A DNA stretch of 34,367 bases from an uncultured Lachnospiraceae bacterium (GCA_945949045.1 CAMFDG010000021.1:1-34367), one strand, 5' to 3'; positions 24,001 to 31,518 are shown, numbered from the stretch's first letter. The notes: generated by a model from the letters alone, not told the origin. A program made the numbers and translations.

Positions 24001-24223
24001 TCATGGTCTGATATCTCGGAATCATATCCTTGATGACACGGGTCAGCACATGTCCGATATGGGGCTTTCCGTTGGCAGTTGGCGGTCCGTCGTAAAAGGT
24101 ATAGGTTTCTCCCTCTTTGCGGTTTTCCATGGATTTCTTAAAAATATCGTTCTCACGCCAGAATTTCTCGGTTTCCTTCTCGCGCTCAACGAAGTTCATG
24201 TTGGTGTCAACTTTGTTGTACAT
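21065..24223 (-). CDS. ileS: Isoleucyl-tRNA synthetase
   Basis: A 1052-aa class I synthetase that charges tRNA-Ile and edits valine. The HIGH signature is in GPPTANGKPHIGHVLTRV (about 46-63), and KMSKSKG lies near residue 603-609. The inserted editing domain contains WTTTPWTLPSNVAL. CxxC pairs (CPRCGTPL, CEDCGCQ, CNKCGG) suggest zinc sites. The length, longer than the roughly 920-940 aa of the E. coli/Bacillus type, points to the IleS2-like class. The start at 24223 is chosen because GAGGAGG precedes it; the frame upstream is T-box leader. Expression is predicted to be T-box controlled. Confidence 0.96.
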   Translation of the reverse strand: MYNKVDTNMNFVEREKETEKFWRENDIFKKSMENRKEGETYTFYDGPPTANGKPHIGHVLTRVIKDMIPRYQTMKGKYVPRKAGWDTHGLPVELEVEKMLGLNGKEQIEEYGMEPFIKKCKESVWKYKGMWEDFSNTVGFWADMDHPYVTYDDDYIESEWWALKEIWDQKLLYKGFKIVPYCPRCGTPLSSQEVAQGYKTVKERSAIVRFKVVGEGAYFLAWTTTPWTLPSNVALCVNPDDTYIKVKAADGCIYYLAEALADKVLGSLAKEEGEKAYEVLETYQGRDLEYKEYEPLYDCAKVVSDKQHKKGFFVTCDSYVTMTDGTGIVHIAPAFGEDDANVGRNYNLPFVQFVDGKGELTEETPFAGLFVKKADPEVLKDLDARGQLFDAPKFEHEYPHCWRCDTPLIYYARESWFIKMTEVRDELVANNKTVNWIPKSIGEGRFGNWLENIQDWGISRNRYWGTPLNIWECEDCGCQESIGSRAQLAERSGNPDAAKVELHRPYIDEVTFKCNKCGGTMKRVPEVIDCWFDSGAMPFAQHHYPFENKDLFEQQFPAKFISEAVDQTRGWFYSLMAESTLLFHKAPYENVIVLGHVQDENGQKMSKSKGNAVDPFEALETYGADAIRWYFYTNSAPWLPNRFHGKAVQEGQRKFMGTLWNTYAFFVLYANIDNFDATKYTLEYDKLAVMDKWLLSKLNSAVAAVDDNLDNYRIPEAARALEEFVDDMSNWYVRRSRERFWAKGMEQDKINAYMTLYTALVTISKAAAPMIPFMTEDIYRNLVCSIDPSAPESIHLCDFPTVDERMIDKDLETAMDEVLKIVVMGRACRNSANIKNRQPIGQMYVKAPQELDDFYVAIIADELNVKKVAFTDDVSSYTDYQFKPQLRTVGPKFGKYLKQIQTALAELDGNKAMAELKSTGSLKLDSVSDEVVLLEEDLLITMTQAEGFVTEGDNYVTVVMDTKLTPELIEEGFVRELISKIQTMRKKAGFEVMDHIAVSYIADEKVTGIFAKYGEKIQAEVLADAITAGDLAGYQDDWSINGEKVTLAVQKK

Positions 24224-24239
24224 GTTATCCTCCTCATTG

Positions 24240-24522
24240 ACCTGATAAGTTACGCTAATACGAAACAAAGCCCACGTCCAGTAATTAGGACGCGGGCTCA
24301 CGTTATACCACCTGATTACCATGTACTTGAGAGCTCATAATCATAAGCCCACGCATACTTCGTTCCCTGTAACGTAGGAAAGACGTCGGCTTCTATTAAG
24401 AGATAGCTCCGTTCGGGCCGAAACTCAGAAGTGATCTTCACAACCGCACTACTCGCACCGGTTCCCACCTGCCCCGGCTCTCTTTGCCTTTCCTGCGGAA
24501 GCTACTGTCTTCGTCATCGTTT
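24240..24522 (-). promoter_or_regulatory. T-box leader of ileS
   Basis: The roughly 280-nt leader has T-box landmarks on the minus strand. A long stem I carries GATCAC, with ATC (Ile) at 24433-24435 as likely specifier. The T-box bulge AGGTGGTAT lies at about 24305-24313, with TGGT expected to pair with the NCCA end of uncharged tRNA-Ile. A final terminator follows: AGCCCGCGTCC with GGACGTGGGCT (24269-24298), then TTTGTTTC. Uncharged tRNA would favour the antiterminator and expression of ileS. Confidence 0.9.
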
Positions 24523-24528
24523 TTTCTA

Positions 24529-24557
24529 AGTATAGTAAAAATCAGTTTCACTGTCAA
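24529..24557 (-). promoter_or_regulatory. Promoter of the ileS T-box transcript
   Basis: Consensus minus-strand promoter: -35 TTGACA (24552-24557), 17-bp spacer, -10 TATACT (24529-24534). Confidence 0.85.
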
Positions 24558-24582
24558 GAATCAAACGCAAAAAACAAATTCC

Positions 24583-25350
24583 TTACAGGGATTCCTGCTC
24601 CATAAATTGCTGATAGTTGTCAAAATCAGAGAAATTGGTTTTGCCTTCTGATGCTGCGGCGATCCAGAATATCGTCGCAATGATAATTGAGATTGCAGCT
24701 GTGATAATTCCTGTAATTGCCATGCCCTTTTTCTTGCTCTTTACAAGCTGTACAATACCGAAAATAATGGCAAGAATCGCGAAAATATAATTGATACAGC
24801 AGACAAAGGTAAAAATGGACAGAATGCCCAGTACCATAGATGCTACGCCAAAGCCGATGCTGTCCTCCTTGTTCTGGGAGGCCTGACCATAGTACAGATT
24901 CTGGCTCTGATTCGTGTTCTGCTGATACGGAGTGCTGTAGGTGTTCCCATTGCTATACGGATTCGCATTCGTATACGTATTTGCATTCGTGTAAGAATTC
25001 GTCCCCGGATTACTATATGGATTCTGTTGAGAATAGATATTCGGATTCGCATTCGGCTGCTGATAACTTCCGGTCTGCTGCTGGTATGCTCCTGCCTGGG
25101 TTCCCGTCTGCTCATAGCTTCCGGTCTGCTGCTGGTAGGTCCCCGTCTGAGCTTCCGTCTGCCGGAAGTCTCCACTCTGTTGGAATGTTCCTGTCTGGGC
25201 GCCTGTCTCCTCATATGTTCCGGCCTGCGTCTCCGGCTCCGCCTGAACGGTCGATGCGTCGAAGCTGTCACTCTGGGAATCGGGAGCTCCGTAATCCGCC
25301 TGTGACTTCGGTTCTATCACGCTGCTATCCTGTGTAAAATCATCATTCAT
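24583..25350 (-). CDS. DUF4190-like membrane protein with Gln/Thr/Tyr-rich repetitive N-terminus
   Basis: A 255-aa protein in two parts. Residues 1 to about 160 are hydrophilic and repetitive: blocks such as TGTYQQQTGSYEQTG and AGAYQQQTGSYQQP, then Asn/Tyr-rich NPYSNPGTNSYTNANTYTNA. The C-terminal part has two membrane segments (about 168-195 and 210-235) with SIGFGVASMVLGILSIFTFV and a KSKKKGMAITGI loop, the pattern of DUF4190 proteins. Function is unknown. The repetitive part is probably disordered and cytoplasmic. The start at 25350 follows AAAGGAG. A consensus promoter lies upstream, so it is a single-gene unit. Confidence 0.8.
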   Translation of the reverse strand: MNDDFTQDSSVIEPKSQADYGAPDSQSDSFDASTVQAEPETQAGTYEETGAQTGTFQQSGDFRQTEAQTGTYQQQTGSYEQTGTQAGAYQQQTGSYQQPNANPNIYSQQNPYSNPGTNSYTNANTYTNANPYSNGNTYSTPYQQNTNQSQNLYYGQASQNKEDSIGFGVASMVLGILSIFTFVCCINYIFAILAIIFGIVQLVKSKKKGMAITGIITAAISIIIATIFWIAAASEGKTNFSDFDNYQQFMEQESL

Positions 25351-25385
25351 GGCTAATCTCCTTTCGCTCTTGAAACTCTGAAAGA

Positions 25386-25415
25386 AGTATAGCATTTCTG
25401 AATGGATACTGTCAA
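25386..25415 (-). promoter_or_regulatory. Promoter of the DUF4190-like gene
   Basis: Minus-strand -35 TTGACA (25410-25415), 18-bp spacer, -10 TATACT (25386-25391), about 35 bases before the start codon. Confidence 0.8.
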
Positions 25416-25472
25416 TCCTGCACTCTGACGGGGGTTGCGTAAATACACCTTTACTCCGTATTTTTCCCTTTT

Positions 25473-25640
25473 TCAAGTTTTATCTGCCCCTCCGGGCAGA
25501 CTCCGGCTTAGTCCTCTTGGGCGCCTTTTAGGCTGTATTCCGCAGTGACAGGATATTGAAAATGTGAACCCGTTTCTTTGTGTGTATTTGTTGCAAGCCA
25601 TACATACTTTATCACAAAGCGGTGTTCTCTTTTCATTCAT
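25473..25640 (-). CDS. Possible small cysteine-rich protein, 55 aa
   Basis: An open frame from 25640 encodes a basic protein. Five cysteines lie in CDKVCMAC (about 9-16) and SCHCG (about 31-35), spacing compatible with one zinc site, followed by a proline/arginine-rich tail. It lies just after the vanY-type gene on the same strand. Its ribosome site is poor, and the frame continues open into vanY, which weakens the case. A stem (TCTGCCC with GGGCAGA, followed by TAAAACTT) lies over its end and may be a weak terminator of the upstream operon. Confidence 0.3.
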   Translation of the reverse strand: MNEKRTPLCDKVCMACNKYTQRNGFTFSISCHCGIQPKRRPRGLSRSLPGGADKT

Positions 25641-25657
25641 CCGAATAAAATTTAACG

Positions 25658-26554
25658 CTAGCCTCTGGCGGCGGCCCCACAGAATTCTTCCAGCGTCAGC
25701 CCCTGCTCCGCCATATATTTTGCAGCCTCCTTCCCCACGTAGCGGAAATGCCAGGGCTCCCATGCAATTCCCGTTACAGATACCTTGTCCCTCGGATATC
25801 GCAGAATAAACCCATATTCGCTGCAATGGGACAAAAGCCACCGGTTTGCGGGTTCCTCGGCCTGAGATGCATCCATGTCCGCATTGCCGGAACAGAGGAT
25901 ATCCAGAGCCAGTCCTGTCTCATGCTCACTGTGCCCCGCAGGCATTGTTTCCTTCAGCGTCTCCTCTAACGCCTCCCGGCGGTTTTTTCCCTGCCGCATC
26001 AGTGCAGCTACATCCTCGTCCACCAGCTCCTGTTGTCTTGCTCTGCTGCGGTAGGCGGAGGCAATCCAGTAGTCATACCCCGCCTCTCCCGCCGCGTGAA
26101 GCATGTCCGTCAGATCCTGATACATCCAGTCCGAAACCTCAAGCCTTCCTCTGCAGATGCTGCGCAAATGGGAATCAAAGGACGGATCCAGTTCCACTTC
26201 TTTATTGACCAGGACACAAAGCTTCGGATTCTTTTCATATATTTTTCTGCAGGCTTCACACACCTCCTTTGAGACAGTCTCCTTCTTATCTGAAGTCACC
26301 GTCTCTGTCCCTTGATTTTGTGTCAAACCAGGTACATTCCCGTTTTCATCGGCTGCCGGATGATCTGCAATTTCCTTTTTCTCTGACAGATACATACCAC
26401 ACTCTTCTGCCGGCACTGCCAGTTCCTTCTTTTGTCTCACGAAGGTCAGCAGCCCTGTCATAAGAACCGATACCAACAGGATCCGGACAACTTCCCCACA
26501 GATTTTTCCTGTTTTTCTCTTTCTTCTCTTTTTTCGCAATCCTTCCGACACCAT
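25658..26554 (-). CDS. VanY-type D-alanyl-D-alanine carboxypeptidase, membrane-anchored
   Basis: A 298-aa M15B peptidase that trims the terminal D-Ala from peptidoglycan stem peptides outside the membrane. A basic N-terminus and one membrane anchor (about 22-38) are followed by a linker and the catalytic domain (about 110-285). Zinc ligands are visible as SEHETGLALD (His211, Asp218) and in AWEPWHFRYVG (His269), with Glu266 as catalytic base. The start at 26554 follows AGGAGGT; the open frame upstream has no site. It is the last gene of the two-component operon, 113 bases after the anchored protein of unknown function. It may be a target of the regulator, as VanY is in vancomycin clusters, but no vanH/A/X genes are here. 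Confidence 0.9.
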   Translation of the reverse strand: MVSEGLRKKRRKRKTGKICGEVVRILLVSVLMTGLLTFVRQKKELAVPAEECGMYLSEKKEIADHPAADENGNVPGLTQNQGTETVTSDKKETVSKEVCEACRKIYEKNPKLCVLVNKEVELDPSFDSHLRSICRGRLEVSDWMYQDLTDMLHAAGEAGYDYWIASAYRSRARQQELVDEDVAALMRQGKNRREALEETLKETMPAGHSEHETGLALDILCSGNADMDASQAEEPANRWLLSHCSEYGFILRYPRDKVSVTGIAWEPWHFRYVGKEAAKYMAEQGLTLEEFCGAAARG

Positions 26555-26667
26555 GGCTATACACCTCCTTTTGTCCAAAGGATAACAAAAGAATGCATCC
26601 CCTTCTGCAACTTGCTGCATCAATTCTGCATCATTTACATCACAAAAATCAGTGCTGGAAGTTTTTA

Positions 26668-27507
26668 TTACATTACCATGAGAAGCGTCCCCATTCCGGT
26701 CTGAAATGTCCAATTACCCTTCTTTGCGTAATACATCATCGGATTCTCCAGCCGGTTTAAAATAGAAAATGAGCTGCCATCTGAAAAAACCACCCTATAC
26801 TCCCCTGAAATTCCCCCATAGACAATGTCCGTTGATGCGACATTGTCGTTGGAATACCGCTCACTGATATCCGCATCTGCAAGCTCCCAATAGCGGCACC
26901 AGGCTTGTGCCATAGAGCAAAAATCATCCTTCTTCTGTTTCTCCAGCCATGGCTCTATGGAAGGAGTCACTTTTTCCAGAGGAGTTGTCACCGCCATGTT
27001 GAATCCATAAATTTTGTGGTAGGTACTGTCCAGTGTCAATGCGATACTTCCCCCATCGATATCGGCAATCAATGTCCAGTAACAGACATTCTGAAGGACA
27101 GCATCACCGGTCTGAACCGGCATCGCATAGAGCTGATAAAAATAACGGTATGCCAGCTTTTCTATTGTAATCTTCCGGGGTAAAATCTCCGCCTGATAGA
27201 GCTTTTCCAATTCCTCATTTGCAATTTGTACCATTTCCTCGTCGTCCAGTGCGTCCTCTCGCTCCCGAAGCTGTACCGCATAGGGCGCGACGCCCTCTGT
27301 GACCTGTCCCGCCAGGGCATTCATCTGGTCCGGAAAGGAGTGGTAGGGTGTGATTTCGCAAGGTTCAAATTCCATTTTTTCATAGGAAAGCAACCCTAAT
27401 GTCTGTCCGTCATACCAACGGTCTGCCACCTGGGGTGCCAGAAGGGCAAGCACTGAAAAAGCCCCCAAAAGCAAAAGTGTCACCATATAAGTAACCTTAT
27501 TTCTCAT
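26668..27507 (-). CDS. Membrane-anchored extracytoplasmic protein of unknown function
   Basis: A 279-aa protein with an N-terminal membrane anchor or uncleaved signal (about residues 6-24: TYMVTLLLLGAFSVLALLAP). It has a mixed alpha/beta outer domain with no motif I recognise. Landmarks are YEKMEFEPCEITPYHSFPDQ, YRYFYQLYAMPVQTGDAV, WTLIADIDGGSIALTLDSTY and YGGISGEYRVVFSDGSSFSI. The ATG at 27507 is inside the end of the histidine-kinase gene (11-base overlap) and has GGGGAGGTG upstream, so the two proteins are made together. It could be an accessory sensor or envelope-stress effector of the kinase. That is inference from position alone. Confidence 0.8.
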   Translation of the reverse strand: MRNKVTYMVTLLLLGAFSVLALLAPQVADRWYDGQTLGLLSYEKMEFEPCEITPYHSFPDQMNALAGQVTEGVAPYAVQLREREDALDDEEMVQIANEELEKLYQAEILPRKITIEKLAYRYFYQLYAMPVQTGDAVLQNVCYWTLIADIDGGSIALTLDSTYHKIYGFNMAVTTPLEKVTPSIEPWLEKQKKDDFCSMAQAWCRYWELADADISERYSNDNVASTDIVYGGISGEYRVVFSDGSSFSILNRLENPMMYYAKKGNWTFQTGMGTLLMVM

Positions 27508-28981
27508 GCTGCACCTCCCCCGACCGTGACGCTGATGCATCCTCCACCCGGTCTTTAGATTTTCCACTGTTCATCTCCTGAAACAGAATAGATACCGTCG
27601 TCCCCTCTCCCACTGTGCTCTCGATTTTCCACTGTGCATGATGAAGCCTTACGATCCTCTCACAGATAGCCATGCCAAGCCCTGCACTCCCCTCGCGTCT
27701 TGCTCTTGATTTATCCACCATGTAAAATGCTTCCGTTATCTTTCCAAGTTCCTCCTTCGGAATTCCACAGCCATCATCAGCCACTGTAATCCGGTACTGT
27801 CCCTCTCCTTCGTGCCCGCCGCACACCAAAATATGTCCGCCCTCCCGGCAGGCTTTTCTGCCATTGTCTACAAGATTCACCAAGAGAGAGAGGAGCAGGT
27901 CAAAGTCGCCTTCCAGACTTCCTTTCTCCGCCCGGCAGCACAGTGTGATTTCCTTTTCCCGCAGCAGATTCCCGGTTGTTTTCTCCAACTGTTCCAACAG
28001 ACTTAGGATGTTTACCGGCTGATATATGATGGTTCCCTTTCCAAGACCAATGAGCTCCATCATCTTATAAGAGAGTTTCTCCAATCGCTTGCTCTCGCGA
28101 TAAATATAAGAGGCGGCCTGTGTTCTTTCCTCCTCCGTCAATTCCCTCATCAATAGCATTTCCCCATAGCCGATCATGGAGGTCAAAGGTGTTTTTAACT
28201 CATGGGCAAAGGCGCCTGTAAACTCCTCCTGCCGTCTCGCGGCCTCCTTCAGTTCATCAATATTATCCTGAAGTTCATCCGCCATATAATTAAAATCCTG
28301 CATCAAAAGAGCAACCTCGTCCTTTCCCTCCGGCTTCACACGCCTGTCATAAATCCCCTCCGAGAATTCTCTTGTCGCCTGGGAAAGCTTTCGCAAAGGC
28401 CTGGTCATCTTTCCTGCCAGAACCCCTGCAAAACCGGCGGTCACAAAGAACAGCGCCAGCAGGGAAATTCGATAATTTTGATACATTTCCCTTCTGCTGT
28501 CATAGATATTCTGAATATTACGGGTAACTTCCAAGCCATAGATTTTTTCTCCGCTCTCCATCTTTACCATGGCTTTTAACACATGGTTTCCCTTTTCCTC
28601 GGTCAGTTCCCATAGGCAGTTCTCATCACTTTTCTTCTGCTTCAGCGTATTCCAACGCTTTCCGGCACGCTGTCCCACCGGATAGATGCTGGTCCCGGTA
28701 TCATAATATAGACAAAAGCTGCAACGGCTGTCTAAGAGATTTTTTCCCACAGACTCCGCCAGAGTCCGAAGCATCTCCTCATCCACTGTATAGTGATCGC
28801 CCAGTTCCTCCAGTGAAGAAAGAAAGGAATACTGAAAACAACGAAGTTCCTCCAGTCCGTTTTCCTTTTCCCTCTCAAGTGCCGTACGAAAGGAGGTCTG
28901 CAGCAGGATCGTCCCAAACAGTGGAAATGTCAAAAGGAAAATGGTCATAATGCCAAGCATCAGCTTCCAGAATAATTTCAT
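27497..28981 (-). CDS. Sensor histidine kinase (HAMP-HisKA-HATPase)
   Basis: A 494-aa transmembrane kinase. Two membrane segments (about 5-27 and 172-190) bracket an outside sensor domain of about 145 residues that contains a CSFC pair (87-90). A HAMP linker (about 190-245) is followed by the H-box FAHELKTPL with His260, the N-box LVNLVDNGRKA (about 368-378), the G1 box DDGCGIP (402-408), the F box EAFYMVDKSR and the G2 box GSAGLGMAI (431-439). The sensor domain has no named ligand family that I recognise. It starts by overlapping the response-regulator stop (ATGA) and ends overlapping the anchored protein. Confidence 0.95.
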   Translation of the reverse strand: MKLFWKLMLGIMTIFLLTFPLFGTILLQTSFRTALEREKENGLEELRCFQYSFLSSLEELGDHYTVDEEMLRTLAESVGKNLLDSRCSFCLYYDTGTSIYPVGQRAGKRWNTLKQKKSDENCLWELTEEKGNHVLKAMVKMESGEKIYGLEVTRNIQNIYDSRREMYQNYRISLLALFFVTAGFAGVLAGKMTRPLRKLSQATREFSEGIYDRRVKPEGKDEVALLMQDFNYMADELQDNIDELKEAARRQEEFTGAFAHELKTPLTSMIGYGEMLLMRELTEEERTQAASYIYRESKRLEKLSYKMMELIGLGKGTIIYQPVNILSLLEQLEKTTGNLLREKEITLCCRAEKGSLEGDFDLLLSLLVNLVDNGRKACREGGHILVCGGHEGEGQYRITVADDGCGIPKEELGKITEAFYMVDKSRARREGSAGLGMAICERIVRLHHAQWKIESTVGEGTTVSILFQEMNSGKSKDRVEDASASRSGEVQHEK

Positions 28982-29637
28982 CCCTGCCTCCTGAAACGGT
29001 ATCCCACTTTATAAACAGCCTCAATCTCCTTCTCCAATCCGGTTTTTTTCCGAAGCCTCTGCACATGAAGATCCACGGTCCTGCTGTCTCCCATATAATT
29101 GCTGCCCCACACCTGCTCGTATATCATTTCCCGGTACAGTGCTACATCCGGATTCCTGAGGAATAGCAAAAGCAGATCAAATTCCTTCATGGTCAACGGA
29201 ATTTCCCTGCCCTCCCGCGTCACACTCCTTGCCGGAATATTAACATGAAGTCCACAGACATCTATCTCCTGCTCCAGCTTGTTGTGACGGCGCAGCACAT
29301 TTTCAACTCTTGCCAGAAGTTCCAGAATATCAAAGGGCTTGGTCATATAATCCTCTGCTCCAAGCCTCAAACCTTTTACTTTATCCGGCACCTCTCCCTT
29401 TGCCGTAAGGAAAATCACCGGCAGCTGCAGTCTGTTGGCATACTCTAACAGTTCATAGCCGTCAATTCCCGGCAGCATGATGTCCAAAATGCACAGATCG
29501 AAACTGCCCTCCTCCATACGGTTGGCCCCCTCATTTCCGGTATGGGCCAACACACATTCATAACCTGCGTTCTTCAAATTCATCCAAATCAGATTGGCAA
29601 TGGCTTCCTCATCCTCCACAATTAAAATTCTGATCAT
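28978..29637 (-). CDS. OmpR/PhoB-family response regulator
   Basis: A 219-aa regulator. The receiver domain has the acidic pair in VEDEE (8-12), phospho-acceptor Asp52 in CILDIMLPG, Thr78 and Lys100 in DYMTKPFD. The C-terminal winged helix contains LTMKEFDLLLLFLRNPD and SNYMGDSRTVDLHVQRLRKK, the DNA-recognition helix of the VanR/PhoB class. It is the first gene of the four-gene operon, followed by the kinase with a four-base overlap. GGAGGAG precedes the start. No convincing sigma-A promoter was seen in the 140 bases upstream. Confidence 0.95.
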   Translation of the reverse strand: MIRILIVEDEEAIANLIWMNLKNAGYECVLAHTGNEGANRMEEGSFDLCILDIMLPGIDGYELLEYANRLQLPVIFLTAKGEVPDKVKGLRLGAEDYMTKPFDILELLARVENVLRRHNKLEQEIDVCGLHVNIPARSVTREGREIPLTMKEFDLLLLFLRNPDVALYREMIYEQVWGSNYMGDSRTVDLHVQRLRKKTGLEKEIEAVYKVGYRFRRQG

Positions 29638-29776
29638 CCTTTTGTATATTCTCCTCCTCTTTTGTATTTTTTATGATAGCAGATAATTGTATCATTTTTG
29701 TATAAAAGGGAAATATGAAAGAAAATTCGACAGGAATTATGCATTCATGCGTATCCATTCCTGCTAACCAGACTTG

Positions 29777-30028
29777 CGTACGTGTATTTTTTCAATTTTG
29801 TTGATTTCACCCGTATGAATCATGGCATTCCTACGGGTGTTTTTTCGCTTTTGCCGATTTCACCCGTACGGTTCACGGCATTTCTACGGGTGTTTTTTTG
29901 CTTTCGTCGATTTCACCCGTATGGTTCTCGACATTTCTACGGGTGCTTTTTCACTTTTTTCAATTTCACCCGTACCAACCGAGACATTTCTACGGGTGTT
30001 TTTCCTCTTTTGGTAATTTCACCCGTAC
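29777..30028. repeat. 53-bp tandem array of terminator-like hairpins (4 full units plus partials)
   Basis: Units start at 29804, 29857, 29910 and 29963, with a fifth partial unit at 30016 (ATTTCACCCGTA only). The spacing is exactly 53 bp each time. Each full unit has ATTTCACCCGTA, an 11-nt variable segment, ATTTC (ATTCC in unit 1), TACGGGTG, a 5-7 base T-tract and a T-rich variable tail. CACCCGTA and TACGGGTG form a perfect 8-bp stem with a 16-nt loop. A degenerate TACGTGTATTTTTT at 29779-29792 sits in exact register before unit 1. Read on the plus strand each unit looks like an intrinsic terminator; on the minus strand, along which both neighbours are transcribed, the T-tract is missing. It lies between the two-component operon start and the niaR end. 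Confidence 0.92.
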
Positions 30029-30097
30029 TGATCCGCCGAATCATATGGATATGGAACATAAAAAGCAAACTTATCAGGTCAAAATCCAGGCCTCGGC

Positions 30098-30652
30098 TTA
30101 ATTGTCTTCCTCATGACTCCAGAAGTCCACCGGCTCATAATCCTGCAATGGAGCAAGAAAACCACACTTTTCCAGTTCCGTCTGAATCCGATCCAGGATC
30201 TCCTCGCTTGCCGCACATATGGTATGGTAGTGATACCCGGAGGTAACATTTTTGAGAAGACTGGATTTACCGGAGCTTATTTTATCTACATACTCTTTCA
30301 CGTCCATACGGGAACTAATATTCATATCCGCCTTGATCACACCATAAACCTTATGATAGACAAACACATCCTCGATCCGGCCCCCCATGTCCACAATAAG
30401 ATTCATTTCCTGCGTCACTTCGTCATCCTCATGCCGCACTTTGAAAACGCGGCTGACGCCGGAATCATTATTCAGGAGATATCCCCTGTTTGTGGAAATA
30501 ATATCCATGCCGTTAGCCCTAAGCAGAGCAATATCCTGCACGATGACCTGCCGGCTGACCCCAAAGCTTTTGGCCAGCGCGCTTCCCGGGAGAGGGGCAT
30601 TTTCATTTTTCAGCATCTGCGTAATTTTCTGCCGTCTCTTTTCTCCGTTCAT
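30098..30652 (-). CDS. niaR: NiaR-family transcriptional repressor of NAD synthesis
   Basis: A 184-aa repressor. The N-terminal helix-turn-helix (GSALAKSFGVSRQVIVQDIA, about 23-42) precedes a 3H domain, with conserved histidines in VYHKVYG and GYHYHTI. The latter domain is thought to sense nicotinic acid. In Firmicutes NiaR represses niacin transport and nad genes when niacin is plentiful. It begins five bases after the nadC stop, in the operon it is expected to control. A palindrome at 33011-33028 before nadB is its likely site. Confidence 0.92.
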   Translation of the reverse strand: MNGEKRRQKITQMLKNENAPLPGSALAKSFGVSRQVIVQDIALLRANGMDIISTNRGYLLNNDSGVSRVFKVRHEDDEVTQEMNLIVDMGGRIEDVFVYHKVYGVIKADMNISSRMDVKEYVDKISSGKSSLLKNVTSGYHYHTICAASEEILDRIQTELEKCGFLAPLQDYEPVDFWSHEEDN

Positions 30653-30657
30653 GCACT

Positions 30658-31518
30658 CTATCCCTCCACCGGATGAAGATTCTTAAGGGAAATGTCGAGA
30701 ATCGGTGCAGAATGAGTCAATGCGCCACTGGATACATAGTCAACACCCAGATCAATCAGCCTTGCGATATTTTCCTTTGTCACATTGCCGGACACTTCTA
30801 TCTCGGCCCGCCCATCAATATAAGCGATGGACTCTTTTAAGGTTTCTGTATCCATATTGTCTAACATAATGATATCCGCACCGGCTGCCACCGCATCCTT
30901 TACCATGTCAAGAGTCTCCACCTCAACCTCAATTTTTCTGACGAAGGGTGCATATGCCTTCGCTGCGGCAACGGCCTCTTTTACACCACCGGCAGCTCCG
31001 ATGTGGTTATCCTTGAGAAGTACTCCGTCCGACAAATTATAACGGTGATTATTTCCGCCTCCCACCCGGACCGCATACTTTTCAAAAATCCGATTGTTGG
31101 GAGTCGTCTTTCTGGTATCCAGAAGCTTGATCTTACTGCCCGCAAGCAGAGCTGCCACGGAGTGCGTGTAAGTTGCAATTCCACTCATGCGCTGCAGATA
31201 ATTAAGTGCCGTTCTCTCACCGCAGAGCAGGGTACGAATGTCTCCGTGAACCTTTGCCATCAACTGCCCCTTTTTGACCTCGTCACCATCTTCCACGTAG
31301 AATTCCACCGTTGTCTTTTCATCCAATAGTGTAAATACCCGCGCAAATACCTGAAGACCACAGATAATGCCATCCTCCTTACAGATCAAATCAACTTCTC
31401 CCGGCTGAGGGTGCGGCATTACGCTATTTGTGGAGACATCCTCACTTGTGATATCCTCTTTTAACGCACTTAATATGTATGGATCTACATTTAATTTTAA
31501 AGTAACCTGATCGTACAT
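30658..31518 (-). CDS. nadC: Nicotinate-nucleotide pyrophosphorylase (quinolinate phosphoribosyltransferase)
   Basis: A 286-aa enzyme that turns quinolinate and PRPP into nicotinate mononucleotide. Motifs include LKEDITSEDVSTNSV near 18-32, GERTALNYLQRMSGIATYTH near 100-120, LLDTRKTTPNNR near 131-142, VRVGGGNNHRYNLSDGVLLK near 149-168, EVEVETLDM, and MLDNM near 216-220. Two ATGs are close (31524 and 31518); AGGAG is eight bases from the second, which I chose. It follows nadB by 55 bases and precedes niaR by five. Confidence 0.96.
   Translation of the reverse strand: MYDQVTLKLNVDPYILSALKEDITSEDVSTNSVMPHPQPGEVDLICKEDGIICGLQVFARVFTLLDEKTTVEFYVEDGDEVKKGQLMAKVHGDIRTLLCGERTALNYLQRMSGIATYTHSVAALLAGSKIKLLDTRKTTPNNRIFEKYAVRVGGGNNHRYNLSDGVLLKDNHIGAAGGVKEAVAAAKAYAPFVRKIEVEVETLDMVKDAVAAGADIIMLDNMDTETLKESIAYIDGRAEIEVSGNVTKENIARLIDLGVDYVSSGALTHSAPILDISLKNLHPVEG

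Noticed and set aside
24224-24322. Longer IleS start at 24322
   Set aside because: The extra 33 residues are translated from the T-box terminator and leader. The ATG at 24223 has GAGGAGG and begins the usual family N-terminus.
29777-30028. CRISPR array
   Set aside because: The constant parts are two short separated words, not one 25-40 nt repeat. The variable parts are 11 and about 10-12 nt, too short for spacers, and no cas gene is present.
29782-30246. Plus-strand frames over the 53-bp array with repeated peptides such as FHPYGSRHFYG
   Set aside because: 53 is not a multiple of three, so the peptide-like pattern appears in all frames in turn. There is no ribosome site, and the structure is explained by the hairpin repeat.
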